DNA from: Helicobacter canis | GTDB taxonomy: Bacteria > Campylobacterota > Campylobacteria > Campylobacterales > Helicobacteraceae | DNA length: 64,000 bases | Reading direction: 5' to 3' | Assembly: GCF_008693005.1 (NCBI RefSeq) | Contig: NZ_VXKE01000006.1 | Location: 1-64,000, forward strand | In this document: positions 35,949 through 44,657 of the stretch, piece after piece | How positions within the stretch are numbered: position 1 is the stretch's first letter | Layout: each line of letters begins with the position of its first letter | The notes under the pieces: model-generated | The model's database searches: none | Told to the model about the DNA's origin: nothing | The model's input: the letters and a program-made list of their open reading frames with translations, nothing else | Program-made: the position numbers and the translations under genes

Positions 35949-36700
35949 ATTATGTGCTTATAGGGGGGATATTTTTTGCCATACTTATTGGGCTTATTGT
36001 CTTTATCTTGTGGTTTGGTAGAATCGGCTTTGATGAAGATAAATTTCGCACTTATACCATCACTACAAGCTACGACATCTCTGGCATTGCTGTGAAAACG
36101 CCCATTAAATATAAGGGCATTACCATTGGGCATATTAAACATATAGGCTTTGATACTACCCGGCTAGGTATGGTCAAAATCACCCTACTTATCCAAAGAT
36201 CAATCCCCATAGCCAAAGGCTCTAGCGTACTCATTGACTCTCAAGGACTAGCCGGACTTAGCTATCTCGCCTTACGCCAGAATCCAAAGGGTGAGATCAT
36301 CACTGATGATAGCGATGCGATTTTAACCCTTGATCAAAGCTTTTTAGGCAAGCTTAGTGATAAAGCAGACTCCGCGCTAGAAGAAATGCTAGGCGTGCTT
36401 GGCAGTGTAGAAAAGCTCCTTAGCGAAAAAAATGTAGCGCATATTAGCAGCGCACTCTCTTCCCTTGATAGATTCTCGCAAAATCTCCCAGCAATCAGCG
36501 ATAATCTTAACCGCACCCTAGAATCTATCAGCCCACAGCAAGGCGCAGAGGGCTTAAGCGCAGGCGCAATGCTCGCTCCTACACTCTACCAAGCGCAAAA
36601 AAGCCTCCAAAATCTTGACATCGTGCTGCAAAAGACCTCAAATCTACTAGATAAGTTTGACAAAAACCCTTACCCCACAATTTTTGGAGAGAGAAAATGA
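35933..36700 (+). CDS. mlaD: MlaD/MCE domain substrate-binding protein
   Basis: A periplasmic lipid-binding MCE protein anchored by one N-terminal helix (YVLIGGIFFAILIGLIVFILWF, about residues 7-28). The MCE domain follows at about 40-120 (YDISGIAVKTPIKYKGITIGHIKHIGF and DSQGLAGLSYLAL). A coiled-coil-prone helical tail to residue 255 is longer than in E. coli MlaD and may span part of the periplasm. It overlaps both neighbours in the operon. Confidence 0.92.
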   Translation: MERNVNYVLIGGIFFAILIGLIVFILWFGRIGFDEDKFRTYTITTSYDISGIAVKTPIKYKGITIGHIKHIGFDTTRLGMVKITLLIQRSIPIAKGSSVLIDSQGLAGLSYLALRQNPKGEIITDDSDAILTLDQSFLGKLSDKADSALEEMLGVLGSVEKLLSEKNVAHISSALSSLDRFSQNLPAISDNLNRTLESISPQQGAEGLSAGAMLAPTLYQAQKSLQNLDIVLQKTSNLLDKFDKNPYPTIFGERK

Positions 36701-37308
36701 CGAGATATTTCCATATATGCACGCAATCTATCACCTTTGTAGTAGCTATGGCTCTTGGGCTACTTGGCTTTACAGGCTGTGTGAATATCAAAGCCACCCT
36801 GCCAGCACAAAGCTACTACACACTCTCATCACAAGAGCCCAAAGAGTATGAGTGCAAGAGCTTTAGCACCATAGGGCTAGAAGTTGAAGTCCCCACCTAT
36901 CTTAACTCCCAGCAAATCATCATCACACAAAAGCACGCGCAAGTAGAGACTTTGGCAAGCACTAGGTGGCTCACACTTCCTTCACTCCTTTTGCAAGACA
37001 CACTAGAATCTAACGCCAGAGCGCATTGTGTCGTGCTAAACACATTAGGCGCATACCCATTGAAGCTACATATTAAAGTGCGTGAAATAGGCATATACCA
37101 AAAGAAGCAAGCGCGCGTGGTGCTTGAATACACTTTGCTAAAAGGACAGGCATCCCACAAGATCCGCACATTTCTTAACACTAAAGAGATAGATTCTAGC
37201 GATGAGCGAGCTATGCTGCACGCCTTGCAAGACTCACTAGAATCTGCCCTAGCTAGAGTCCAAACTGCCCTGTGCGATGACACGAAGCTATGCACAAAGC
37301 CGCGCTAA
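36697..37308 (+). CDS. ABC-type transport auxiliary lipoprotein (PqiC/DUF330-like)
   Basis: A 203-aa outer-membrane-targeted lipoprotein with a signal peptide and lipobox LGFTGC (Cys at about 27). The mature part begins with a YYTLSS motif, common to the ABC_trans_aux/PqiC family that partners MCE lipid transporters. The order permease-ATPase-MCE-lipoprotein suggests it is the outer-membrane end of the pathway. The ATG overlaps the mlaD stop (ATGA). The body includes VEVPTYLNSQQIII, the usual second beta segment. Confidence 0.82.
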   Translation: MTRYFHICTQSITFVVAMALGLLGFTGCVNIKATLPAQSYYTLSSQEPKEYECKSFSTIGLEVEVPTYLNSQQIIITQKHAQVETLASTRWLTLPSLLLQDTLESNARAHCVVLNTLGAYPLKLHIKVREIGIYQKKQARVVLEYTLLKGQASHKIRTFLNTKEIDSSDERAMLHALQDSLESALARVQTALCDDTKLCTKPR

Positions 37309-37332
37309 ATCACATTAGCTTAAGGAGATACT

Positions 37333-38544
37333 ATGCAAAGCCCCCAATCATTAAATACCCCACGCCTTAGCCCAAGTCTCCTGCGCAGAATCTTTGTCGC
37401 CGCTTCTATCCGCCGGTGGAACGACCAAGCCTGTCCAGTGGAGTTTGTCGAGCTTGATAAGCAGGCACATAAGATGGTCATCGCCTATTTGTTTGCTAAG
37501 TATGAGGAGATTGATGGGCGCGAGATTGATTGGGAGCGGCTTATAGGGTATTTTTGCTTTGATTTTTTTGAGCGTGTGGTGCTTACAGATATTAAGCCGC
37601 CCGTTTTCCACGAGCTGCAAAAGCTCCATAGAAAAGAGCTTGCAAGCTTTGTTACAAGCGAGCTTAAGGGCGATCTTTGCGAGTATGAGTTTTTCTCATC
37701 ACTAGAGCACTACTTCAAGCACCCGCCCCACAATATCGAAAAGCAGATTCTACAAGCTGCCCACTACTATGCGTCAAAATGGGAGTTTGACATTATCCAC
37801 CACTTCAACCCTACGATGTTTGATGTAGGCAATATCAAAACCATCATTGATAAAGAAGTGGAGAAGCACTACAACTTGCAAGGTATGAAGCAGGTTGTGC
37901 TTTTTAAGCAAATTAGCGAAATTATCACAATGTTTGGGCAGCTTCGATTCCAAAAGCGGTGGAGTCAAACCCCGCGCGTGCCGGCGACCTCTGTGCTAGG
38001 GCACACACTTGTAGTAGCCCTTTGTGGCTATCTTTTAAGCCTTGATATGCCCTCTTGCAAGCAAATGCGTATCAACCACTTCCTAGGCGGGCTTTTTCAC
38101 GATTTGCCAGAGATTTTGACACGCGATATTATCTCCCCTATCAAAAGCTCCATAGCAGGGCTAGATGAGCAAATCAAGCAAATAGAAGCCCGCGCCGTAG
38201 AAGAGAAAATCCTAGCCCATCTCCCAGAATCTATACGCGCAGATATTGTGTATTTCACGCAAAATGAATTTGCCAATCGATATAGAATCGAAGATTTCAC
38301 ACATTATACGAAAGATTCTAGCGAGCTTTTTGCGCACTACAATAGCGATGAGCACAATCCCGTGTGTGGAGAGTTTTTGAAAGTCTGCGATCATCTAAGC
38401 GCGTTTTTAGAAGCGAGAATCTCCATCGCACACGGCATTTCTAGCCAAGACCTAATCCAAGGTGCGCAAGGGATTTTAGAGAAGCGCAAGGACACGCAAA
38501 TATGCGGGCTTGATCTAGGGGCGTTGTTTAGAAATTTTGCTTAA
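37333..38544 (+). CDS. HD-domain phosphohydrolase
   Basis: A 403-aa cytosolic protein of the HD superfamily. Metal-binding residues are visible as GHTLVV (first His, about residue 220), FLGGLFHDLPEILTRDI (HD pair, about 250) and a later Asp near CDHLSAF. It contains the YfbR/HD_3 pattern of 5'-nucleotidases, but with a 200-residue N-terminal region of unknown role, so the substrate is uncertain. AAGGAG precedes the ATG, 24 bases after the lipoprotein gene, and it may be the last gene of the Mla operon. Confidence 0.78.
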   Translation: MQSPQSLNTPRLSPSLLRRIFVAASIRRWNDQACPVEFVELDKQAHKMVIAYLFAKYEEIDGREIDWERLIGYFCFDFFERVVLTDIKPPVFHELQKLHRKELASFVTSELKGDLCEYEFFSSLEHYFKHPPHNIEKQILQAAHYYASKWEFDIIHHFNPTMFDVGNIKTIIDKEVEKHYNLQGMKQVVLFKQISEIITMFGQLRFQKRWSQTPRVPATSVLGHTLVVALCGYLLSLDMPSCKQMRINHFLGGLFHDLPEILTRDIISPIKSSIAGLDEQIKQIEARAVEEKILAHLPESIRADIVYFTQNEFANRYRIEDFTHYTKDSSELFAHYNSDEHNPVCGEFLKVCDHLSAFLEARISIAHGISSQDLIQGAQGILEKRKDTQICGLDLGALFRNFA

Positions 38545-38629
38545 ATGGTGCATATTGTGGTAAGTTTTGCATAATATGGACTAGTTTTTGCTTGGCTTTA
38601 GAGTAAATTTAGGACTTAGAGTTAGGATA

Positions 38630-39307
38630 ATGGACAAAACACACTTTCACAGCAATTCTCGTATATTACGGATACTTCAGGCGTTTTTCACGCTTTTTCT
38701 CCTAGCTAGTGTGCTAGTGCTAGGGAGCGGCTGCTCGCTGTTTGAGTATATCCAGCGCAAAGCCACGCAAGGTAACATCAACGGCGATAATTGGTATGTG
38801 CAAAAAATCGTTATTGACAACAAAGAAACTTTCTATGCCCCCCAAGTCCTAGCCGCTAATGCCAAGCAGAATCTAGCAGAGCAGGAGCAAAAGAGCCTGC
38901 CACAAAAAATGCTAGAAGCAAAGGAGAGCATAGAAGAGCTAAGGAATCTCTCCCAAGCACAGCTTGAAGCTATGTCGCTAATCTATGAAAAAGCACGCCT
39001 AAAAGAAATCGCTCAAATTGATGAGATCGCTACGCTAAATTTTGACACGACACAAGGCAGAATCTCTGGGCAAAGTGGCTGCGGGTCGTATTTCTCAAGC
39101 TATGTGTGGAGCGATAAAGAGCATATCGAGCTATCAAATGGCGGCTCTACGCGCAAGCTTTGCTCACCTAGTGAGATCGTGCGCTTTGAGTTTCGCTTTA
39201 TCCGTGAGCTAGAAGGTAGCTTTAAAGTGATCCAAAAATCCAAAGACTACCTAATCCTAGAGGGCAAAGAAATGACAATTTATCTCTATCGCAACACTAG
39301 CGCATAG
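38630..39307 (+). CDS. META-domain lipoprotein
   Basis: A 225-aa lipoprotein with the signal peptide ending at lipobox LGSGC (Cys about 34). The region GRISGQSGCGSYFSSYVW to RFEFRF is the META (HslJ-like) domain, with its typical Gly-x-x-x-GCN-like turn. In H. pylori-like bacteria such proteins are of unknown function; E. coli HslJ is a heat-shock outer-membrane protein. A helical insert at about 80-125 is rich in Glu and Gln. I chose ATG 38630 (AGGA upstream); a TTG at 38588 is possible. Confidence 0.75.
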   Translation: MDKTHFHSNSRILRILQAFFTLFLLASVLVLGSGCSLFEYIQRKATQGNINGDNWYVQKIVIDNKETFYAPQVLAANAKQNLAEQEQKSLPQKMLEAKESIEELRNLSQAQLEAMSLIYEKARLKEIAQIDEIATLNFDTTQGRISGQSGCGSYFSSYVWSDKEHIELSNGGSTRKLCSPSEIVRFEFRFIRELEGSFKVIQKSKDYLILEGKEMTIYLYRNTSA

Positions 39308-39316
39308 GCTGGCACG

Positions 39317-39655
39317 ATGCTACACCGCTTAGTGTGGGGCTTGGGGCTTGCTTGCTCCCTAGCTTTAGCAGATTCTGCTCCTAAAATCTTTGCAAAATGT
39401 ATCGCTTGCCACGGACAAGATGGGCAGAAAATCGCCCCCGGGGCAAAGGGCGGCACAAGCATAGCAGGACTAAGCAAGCAAAAGCTTATCGCCGATCTCA
39501 AAGGCTACCGCGCGCAATTTACCGACAATGGCGGAGCGAAAAGCATTATGTATATCCAAGCCCAGAATCTAAGCGATACAGATATAAAAGAGCTAGCAGA
39601 GTATATCTCTAAGCTCCCCAAAGCCCAGCCAAATAGCACAGAGAAAGCCAAGTAG
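39317..39655 (+). CDS. Periplasmic cytochrome c (c553 type)
   Basis: A 112-aa monoheme cytochrome. A short signal peptide (residues 1-19) precedes the heme-binding CIACH at about 28-32. A distal Met candidate is in SIMYIQAQNLSD, the usual position for class I c553 ligands. It would shuttle electrons between the bc1 complex and the terminal oxidase or a peroxidase. It follows the META lipoprotein gene by 9 bases, with only a weak ribosome site. Confidence 0.9.
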   Translation: MLHRLVWGLGLACSLALADSAPKIFAKCIACHGQDGQKIAPGAKGGTSIAGLSKQKLIADLKGYRAQFTDNGGAKSIMYIQAQNLSDTDIKELAEYISKLPKAQPNSTEKAK

Positions 39656-39675
39656 CTATAAAAGCTGCGTTTGTG

Positions 39676-39681
39676 TATAAT
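39676..39681 (+). promoter_or_regulatory. -10 box of alr
   Basis: A perfect TATAAT, 27 bases upstream of the alr ATG at 39709. Confidence 0.5.
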
Positions 39682-39708
39682 GCCCCATTTCCTACCTAAA
39701 GGCTCTGT

Positions 39709-40776
39709 ATGGCATATATCCGCCTTGATTCTAAAGCATTTTTCCACAATCTTACAGCAATCACTAATGAACTCTCCAAAGCCTGCCCCACCACCCCTAA
39801 TCTCGCACTAGTGCTAAAAGACAATGCCTATGGACACGGACTAGAGCAAATCGCACACCTAGCCAAGCAAGCAGGCATAGAATCTGTGTTTGTCAAAAAC
39901 TATGAAGAAGCCATAAGCATAGCCCAGCTTTTTGACACTATCACCGCGCTCTATGGCGAGATCCCGCCAAATGCGCCTAGCAATATCTGGGCTTCTATCC
40001 CTTCACTTCAAGCCCTAGAATCCTGTATCACCGCGCATAAAAACGCCCACCAAACGCGCAATATCGAGCTAAAAATCGACATTGGAATGCATCGCAATGG
40101 CATTGCTATCAATGAGCTAGATTCTGCCCTAGCACAGCTTGAAGAAGCAGAGCATATCAAGCTTGCAGGGGTGTTTGGGCATAATGGCTATGGGGATAAT
40201 GATGATGAAAGCTTCTTCACATCAGTGCAGGCTTTTAGGGAGATTACAGATAAGGTGCGCAAATGGTGTGAAGCGCACCACCACCCTATGCCTAGATTCC
40301 ACTCTCTTAGCACCAGCGGGGCATTGCGCTTAGGCACAGATAGTGCGCGAGATTTGGGGGACTTGGTGCGCATAGGCATTGGCGCGTATGGCTACCACAC
40401 AAGCGAGCTGCCGCTACATATCGCGCTAAAGCCCATCGCTAGCCTTTGGGCGCGCAAAATCTCTAGTCTAGCTCTTAAAAAGGGCGATAGGATCGGCTAT
40501 GGAGGGGTTAGTGTCGTGGAGAAAGATGGAGTCTTTAGCACCTATGATGTGGGCTATGGTGATGGATTATTCCGCATAGATTCTAGGCAGAATCTCACTT
40601 GCGCAAGCGGAGAAAAAATCCTGCCTGTGATGAGTATGGATAACTTCTCCTGCCAAAGCCAGAGGGAAGAAATTTGCGTATTTGATGATGTGAGTGCGTG
40701 GGCTAGGGCGTTTCACACGATCCCCTATATGATCCTAACGCACCTATCCCCTGCGCTAAAGCGCGTGGTGGTGTGA
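39709..40776 (+). CDS. alr: Alanine racemase
   Basis: A PLP enzyme that makes D-alanine for peptidoglycan, 355 aa. The PLP lysine is K37 in LVLKDNAYGHG, and the catalytic tyrosine lies in RIGYGGVSV of the C-terminal beta domain. FGHNGYGDNDDES in the barrel is unusual in having an Asn/Asp-rich loop. AAAGG precedes the ATG. The stop overlaps the truD start (TGATG), so the two are translationally coupled. Confidence 0.94.
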   Translation: MAYIRLDSKAFFHNLTAITNELSKACPTTPNLALVLKDNAYGHGLEQIAHLAKQAGIESVFVKNYEEAISIAQLFDTITALYGEIPPNAPSNIWASIPSLQALESCITAHKNAHQTRNIELKIDIGMHRNGIAINELDSALAQLEEAEHIKLAGVFGHNGYGDNDDESFFTSVQAFREITDKVRKWCEAHHHPMPRFHSLSTSGALRLGTDSARDLGDLVRIGIGAYGYHTSELPLHIALKPIASLWARKISSLALKKGDRIGYGGVSVVEKDGVFSTYDVGYGDGLFRIDSRQNLTCASGEKILPVMSMDNFSCQSQREEICVFDDVSAWARAFHTIPYMILTHLSPALKRVVV

Positions 40777-42095
40777 TGTATTTCGCCTACTCACACGCGC
40801 CTATTTCTTGCTATTTCGCCCATAGTAGCAGGGATTTTGTCGTGCAAGAGATCCCACTCTATGCCTTTAGCGGCAGTGGCGAGCATAGAATCCTAAGGGT
40901 AAGGAAAAAAAATCTAAGCACCTTTGAGCTACTTAGCATCATCGCCCAAGCCTTTAACCTCCCCACAAAATCCATAGGTTATGCTGGCTTAAAGGACAAG
41001 CACGCCACCACTACGCAATATCTCTCACTCCCAGCAAAAAGCACGCAACACTTCTGTGCTATCTTTGACTCCTTAGCAAAGCAGCACGACATAAAGCTGC
41101 TTGATAGCACGCTGCATAGCAACAAGCTCCGCCTAGGACATTTGAAAGGCAATCGCTTTTTCGTGCGGCTAAAAAAGCTTAATCCCACCAATGCCAAAAA
41201 GCTAGAATCCACTTTTTCACACATCGCCAAAAATGGCTTCCCTAATTTCTTTGGATTCCAGCGATTTGGCATAAATGGGGATAATTATCTACTAGGGCTA
41301 TCCCTTAGCAAACGCAAAAACGCCCAAACAAGCCCCTATCTCTCCCTACTAGCGCAGCTGCACCCAAGCTTTGCTAGCACGCACGCACAAGCCCACCAGA
41401 ATCCACTTTTTCACACAAAGCGATATAACCGCGCTATGCAGGAGTTTTTTATCTCAAGCTATCAAAGCTTTTTGTTTAATGCTTGGCTTAGGGCTAGGGT
41501 GTGCTTAAGTGCGTGGGCTAGGGAGTTTAGCCCACAAGAGCTACAAGAAATCACGCGCCACTATGCAGCCCAAGCCCTAGAATCCACTTTTTCAAGGGAT
41601 TCAGCTTGTGGGCTAGAATCCACTTTTGAAACCTCCCTTCAAAACGCGCAAGATACTTGCGCTGCCACCCTTTGTGCGCAGTTTTTACAATCTCTCCCCA
41701 CAGCCGCGCTAGAATCCTTATGCGCCCAGCCCCAATCTTTCGCGCTTTTAGAAGGCGATTTGTGCTGCCACTATCCCCACGGCAAGCTTTTTAGCCTAGA
41801 GTCCGCCTCGCCACAAGAGTGCGATCGCTTTAGCCAGCAGGGCTTCTCCCCCACAGGCGCGCTAAGTGGGCAGAATCTAAAAGCCCCAAGCACGCTTGCA
41901 GGGCAGCTAGAGCAGAGCTTCCTAGCTCCAATCCCAGCACCTAGCTCTAGGCGATATGCGTGGGTGTGGGCAAGCGAAGTAGAGTTTTGCTACAAGCCAG
42001 AAGTCGCCCAAGCAGAGCTACACTTCAGCCTGCCAAGTGGCGCGTATGCCACAAGCTTTTTAGAGCAGGTGCTAAAGCAATATTTAAGAAGCTAA
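40776..42095 (+). CDS. truD: tRNA pseudouridine(13) synthase TruD
   Basis: Converts U13 to pseudouridine in tRNA-Glu. The catalytic Asp is in GYAGLKDKHATTTQ (about residue 74), and FPNFFGFQRFG is the second family block at about 155. At 439 aa it is about 90 residues longer than E. coli TruD. The excess lies at about 250-360 and contains two LESTF peptides from motif TAGAATCCACTTTT copies. ATG 40776 is adjacent to GTG 40773; both overlap the alr stop. An A8 run at 40905-40912 is in frame. Confidence 0.92.
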   Translation: MYFAYSHAPISCYFAHSSRDFVVQEIPLYAFSGSGEHRILRVRKKNLSTFELLSIIAQAFNLPTKSIGYAGLKDKHATTTQYLSLPAKSTQHFCAIFDSLAKQHDIKLLDSTLHSNKLRLGHLKGNRFFVRLKKLNPTNAKKLESTFSHIAKNGFPNFFGFQRFGINGDNYLLGLSLSKRKNAQTSPYLSLLAQLHPSFASTHAQAHQNPLFHTKRYNRAMQEFFISSYQSFLFNAWLRARVCLSAWAREFSPQELQEITRHYAAQALESTFSRDSACGLESTFETSLQNAQDTCAATLCAQFLQSLPTAALESLCAQPQSFALLEGDLCCHYPHGKLFSLESASPQECDRFSQQGFSPTGALSGQNLKAPSTLAGQLEQSFLAPIPAPSSRRYAWVWASEVEFCYKPEVAQAELHFSLPSGAYATSFLEQVLKQYLRS

Positions 42096-42097
42096 GT

Positions 42098-43876
42098 ATG
42101 ATAGGCACAAATCTAGAATCTTTCATATCCACTGCCACTATGAGAAATTGGCACAAACTAGATGTCAAAAATCATCAAACAAAACTTACAAAAAGAGCAA
42201 ACAAAAAGCGATCTATAAAGCGTATTTTTCCTATGGAATATATCTCTAATGAATGCAATATTGAATCCATACAATCTCTTATTAACTATATTATTGATAA
42301 GCGATATTCTACTGCTAATGCCATATATTCACTAGCCCTAAATCTCTTACAAAAACATTCTTTATTACACAAAACACATACTAAATGTATATTACAAGAT
42401 TATCGCTATATATGTCATAAAGATTTATTGACTTTTATACTCCCAAATGATGAAAAAGATCTACTAGGGCTTATCTATCAATGTCTTTTACTTGAGGGGG
42501 AAAAAAACGCTATGGGTTCATACTATACCCCCCACAATATCGCCGCACAAATGACAAAGGGGCTAGATTTTAGCAAGGGGCAGATATTTTTTGATCCAAG
42601 TTGTGGAAGTGGGGCATTTATGCTAGCTTTAAGAGATGTTGCTCCCCATCAAATATATGGTATTGATAGCGATTATCTTGCAGTATTTATCGCAAAGGTC
42701 AATTTGCTATTGCGCTTTAGTGATTGTGCATTTAGCCCGCAGGTGTATTGCGTAAATTATTTGGATTGCCCGGCAGATATTACACACATACAAAATCCAC
42801 AGCATAAACCAATGGGCTATTTTGATTATATTATCACTAATCCTCCGTGGGGGGCATATAGAGAAGATTGCACACATATTGCTAGGCAAAACTTTGGCAT
42901 TACTTCTAAAGAAAGAGGCTCGCTATTTTTTGCCAAAGCTTATAACCAATTAGCTCCAAATGGGCTTATGCGATTTTTGCTTCCTAGATCTGTGCTTAAT
43001 GTAAAAACTCATAGGGATTTGCGATCCTTTATCCTAGATAATGGAGCATTACAAAGTATCACGCATTATGCTAGTATTTTTAGCGGCGTTACCACAGAAT
43101 TTATAAGCATCGAGCACAAAAAAGCTCCACCAAATACAGAATGTGAGATAATACAACAAGATCGCATTATTAAAACGCCAATAATAGCCTTTAGTCAAAC
43201 AAATAATCTCACTTTTAATGCCTACACAAAACAGGATATAGCTATTTTGCAAAAGATAAAAAATATAGGTAAATACAGCCTTGATAAAAGTATATGGGCA
43301 TTAGGGATTGTTACAGGAAATAATAGTACTCTGCTTTACACAGAGCCACATAGCAAAAGTGAACCAATTTACACGGGCAAAGATATTATGCCCTATAGAT
43401 TACAGCAGGCAAAAAAGCATATTATCTATAACAGAAATGCCTTGCAGCAAGTGGCTAGAGATGAATACTACCGCGCTAGCGAAAAGCTTATGTATAAATT
43501 TATATCTAGCTCCTTAGTCTTTGCCTATGATGATAGCAAGGCATTATGCTTAAATAGCGCGAATATCCTTATACCAAATATCCCTGCAATGTCTATCAAA
43601 AGTGTGCTTGGGCTATTAAACTCCCGTGTATTTACATATCTCTATCGAATTATGTTTAGCGAGATAAAAATATTGCAAGGCAATTTACTAGAGCTGCCAT
43701 TCCCCCACATCACAAAAGAATTAGATAAAAAACTCTCTGCATTAGTTACCCAAGCAATCAATGGAGATAATGAAGCGCATACACCACTGCAAGCAATAAT
43801 ATATGATATATTTCATCTTACTTTAGCAGATATAGCACGCATAGAGGAGGTAGTATATGGAAATGCTAATGACTGA
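42098..43876 (+). CDS. Type II N6-adenine DNA methyltransferase with TaqI-like recognition domain
   Basis: A 592-aa modification enzyme. Motif I is FFDPSCGSGAFM at about 163-174 (SAM binding), preceded by GSYYTP at about 145. Motif IV NPPWG at about 248 marks N6-adenine methylation. The C-terminal part with IWALGIVTGNNSTLL and PIYTGKDIMPY resembles the TaqI_C target-recognition domain. Recognition site unknown. DNA is visibly more AT-rich than its neighbours, and the window's abundant TAGAATC motif is absent after the first 20 bases, so horizontal acquisition is likely. It starts 2 bases after truD and overlaps the endonuclease gene by 20 bases. A G5A7 run at 42496-42507 could permit slippage. 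Confidence 0.88.
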   Translation: MIGTNLESFISTATMRNWHKLDVKNHQTKLTKRANKKRSIKRIFPMEYISNECNIESIQSLINYIIDKRYSTANAIYSLALNLLQKHSLLHKTHTKCILQDYRYICHKDLLTFILPNDEKDLLGLIYQCLLLEGEKNAMGSYYTPHNIAAQMTKGLDFSKGQIFFDPSCGSGAFMLALRDVAPHQIYGIDSDYLAVFIAKVNLLLRFSDCAFSPQVYCVNYLDCPADITHIQNPQHKPMGYFDYIITNPPWGAYREDCTHIARQNFGITSKERGSLFFAKAYNQLAPNGLMRFLLPRSVLNVKTHRDLRSFILDNGALQSITHYASIFSGVTTEFISIEHKKAPPNTECEIIQQDRIIKTPIIAFSQTNNLTFNAYTKQDIAILQKIKNIGKYSLDKSIWALGIVTGNNSTLLYTEPHSKSEPIYTGKDIMPYRLQQAKKHIIYNRNALQQVARDEYYRASEKLMYKFISSSLVFAYDDSKALCLNSANILIPNIPAMSIKSVLGLLNSRVFTYLYRIMFSEIKILQGNLLELPFPHITKELDKKLSALVTQAINGDNEAHTPLQAIIYDIFHLTLADIARIEEVVYGNAND

Positions 43877-44594
43877 ATTGCAAGAAAAAATCACACAAAT
43901 GCGCTCCAATGCACAAGAAGCGCAAGGCTCAATTAACTTAAGCGATGAAGCTTTGCATAAACTCTACTCCGTCTATCCATTTAACAAATTTGAGTTTATC
44001 ATCACTCATCTTATCGCTAGTCAAACAATTTCCCTACAAGAATATTTAGCCATACGAAATAGCTATTTACAGAGAAATAAATATCTCTATGTTTTTGAAA
44101 TTACTGCACCTAGGACATTTGGCGAGACTTGGGCACAGCAGCATTTAAATGAAGTCGTGCCAGAGCTACAAAGACCATCGATACAATTTGACCCAAACTA
44201 TAGTGGGCAGTATGACTTCTGGTATCAAGGCATAAGGATAGAGGTAAAAGCAAGCCGAGCGGTTAGGCGGCAAAGCGGAGAGCCACTCATTATCAAAGCC
44301 CTAAGCAGCGACTCAAAGCTAGGCTTTGATATGAATTTCCAGCAGATTAAGCCTGCTTGTGCTGATGTGTTTGTATGGATTGCTGTATGGCGAGATATTA
44401 TCCGCTACTATGTGCTCTCAAGCAGCGAAGTAGCAAGCAGTAAATACTACTCCACAGGGCAACATAGAGGTAATGTAGGAGAAGGGCAGCTGTGGCTAAA
44501 GGAGAGTAATATCGCAGAGTTTGCCTGCTATGAAGTGGGTGTGCGTGAGATATTAGACACCATTATCCAAAAAGGCAAGCCTACAATATTGTAA
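43857..44594 (+). CDS. Type II restriction endonuclease (PD-(D/E)XK)
   Basis: A 245-aa protein encoded directly after and overlapping the methyltransferase. The catalytic core is QYDFWYQGIRIEVKAS (Asp, then EVK nine residues on) at about residues 121-136. The downstream FQQIKPACADVFVWIAVW and GQHRGNVGEGQLWL are strongly patterned and recall type II enzymes, but I cannot name the isoschizomer. AGGAGGT gives an ideal ribosome site five bases before ATG 43857. Composition matches the methyltransferase, so the pair moved together. Confidence 0.8.
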   Translation: MEMLMTELQEKITQMRSNAQEAQGSINLSDEALHKLYSVYPFNKFEFIITHLIASQTISLQEYLAIRNSYLQRNKYLYVFEITAPRTFGETWAQQHLNEVVPELQRPSIQFDPNYSGQYDFWYQGIRIEVKASRAVRRQSGEPLIIKALSSDSKLGFDMNFQQIKPACADVFVWIAVWRDIIRYYVLSSSEVASSKYYSTGQHRGNVGEGQLWLKESNIAEFACYEVGVREILDTIIQKGKPTIL

Positions 44595-44615
44595 TTGAGA
44601 GTAAAATTGATTAGA

Positions 44616-44621
44616 TACAAT
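44616..44621 (+). promoter_or_regulatory. -10 box of htpX-folE
   Basis: TACAAT, 36 bases before the htpX ATG. Confidence 0.35.
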
Positions 44622-44657
44622 ACCAAGCAATGACAACACCATTTCTAAGGAGTGGCG

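Noticed and set aside
40905..40912. A8 run in truD as a switch
   Set aside because: It is in frame with conserved neighbours and truD is a housekeeping enzyme; length is borderline.
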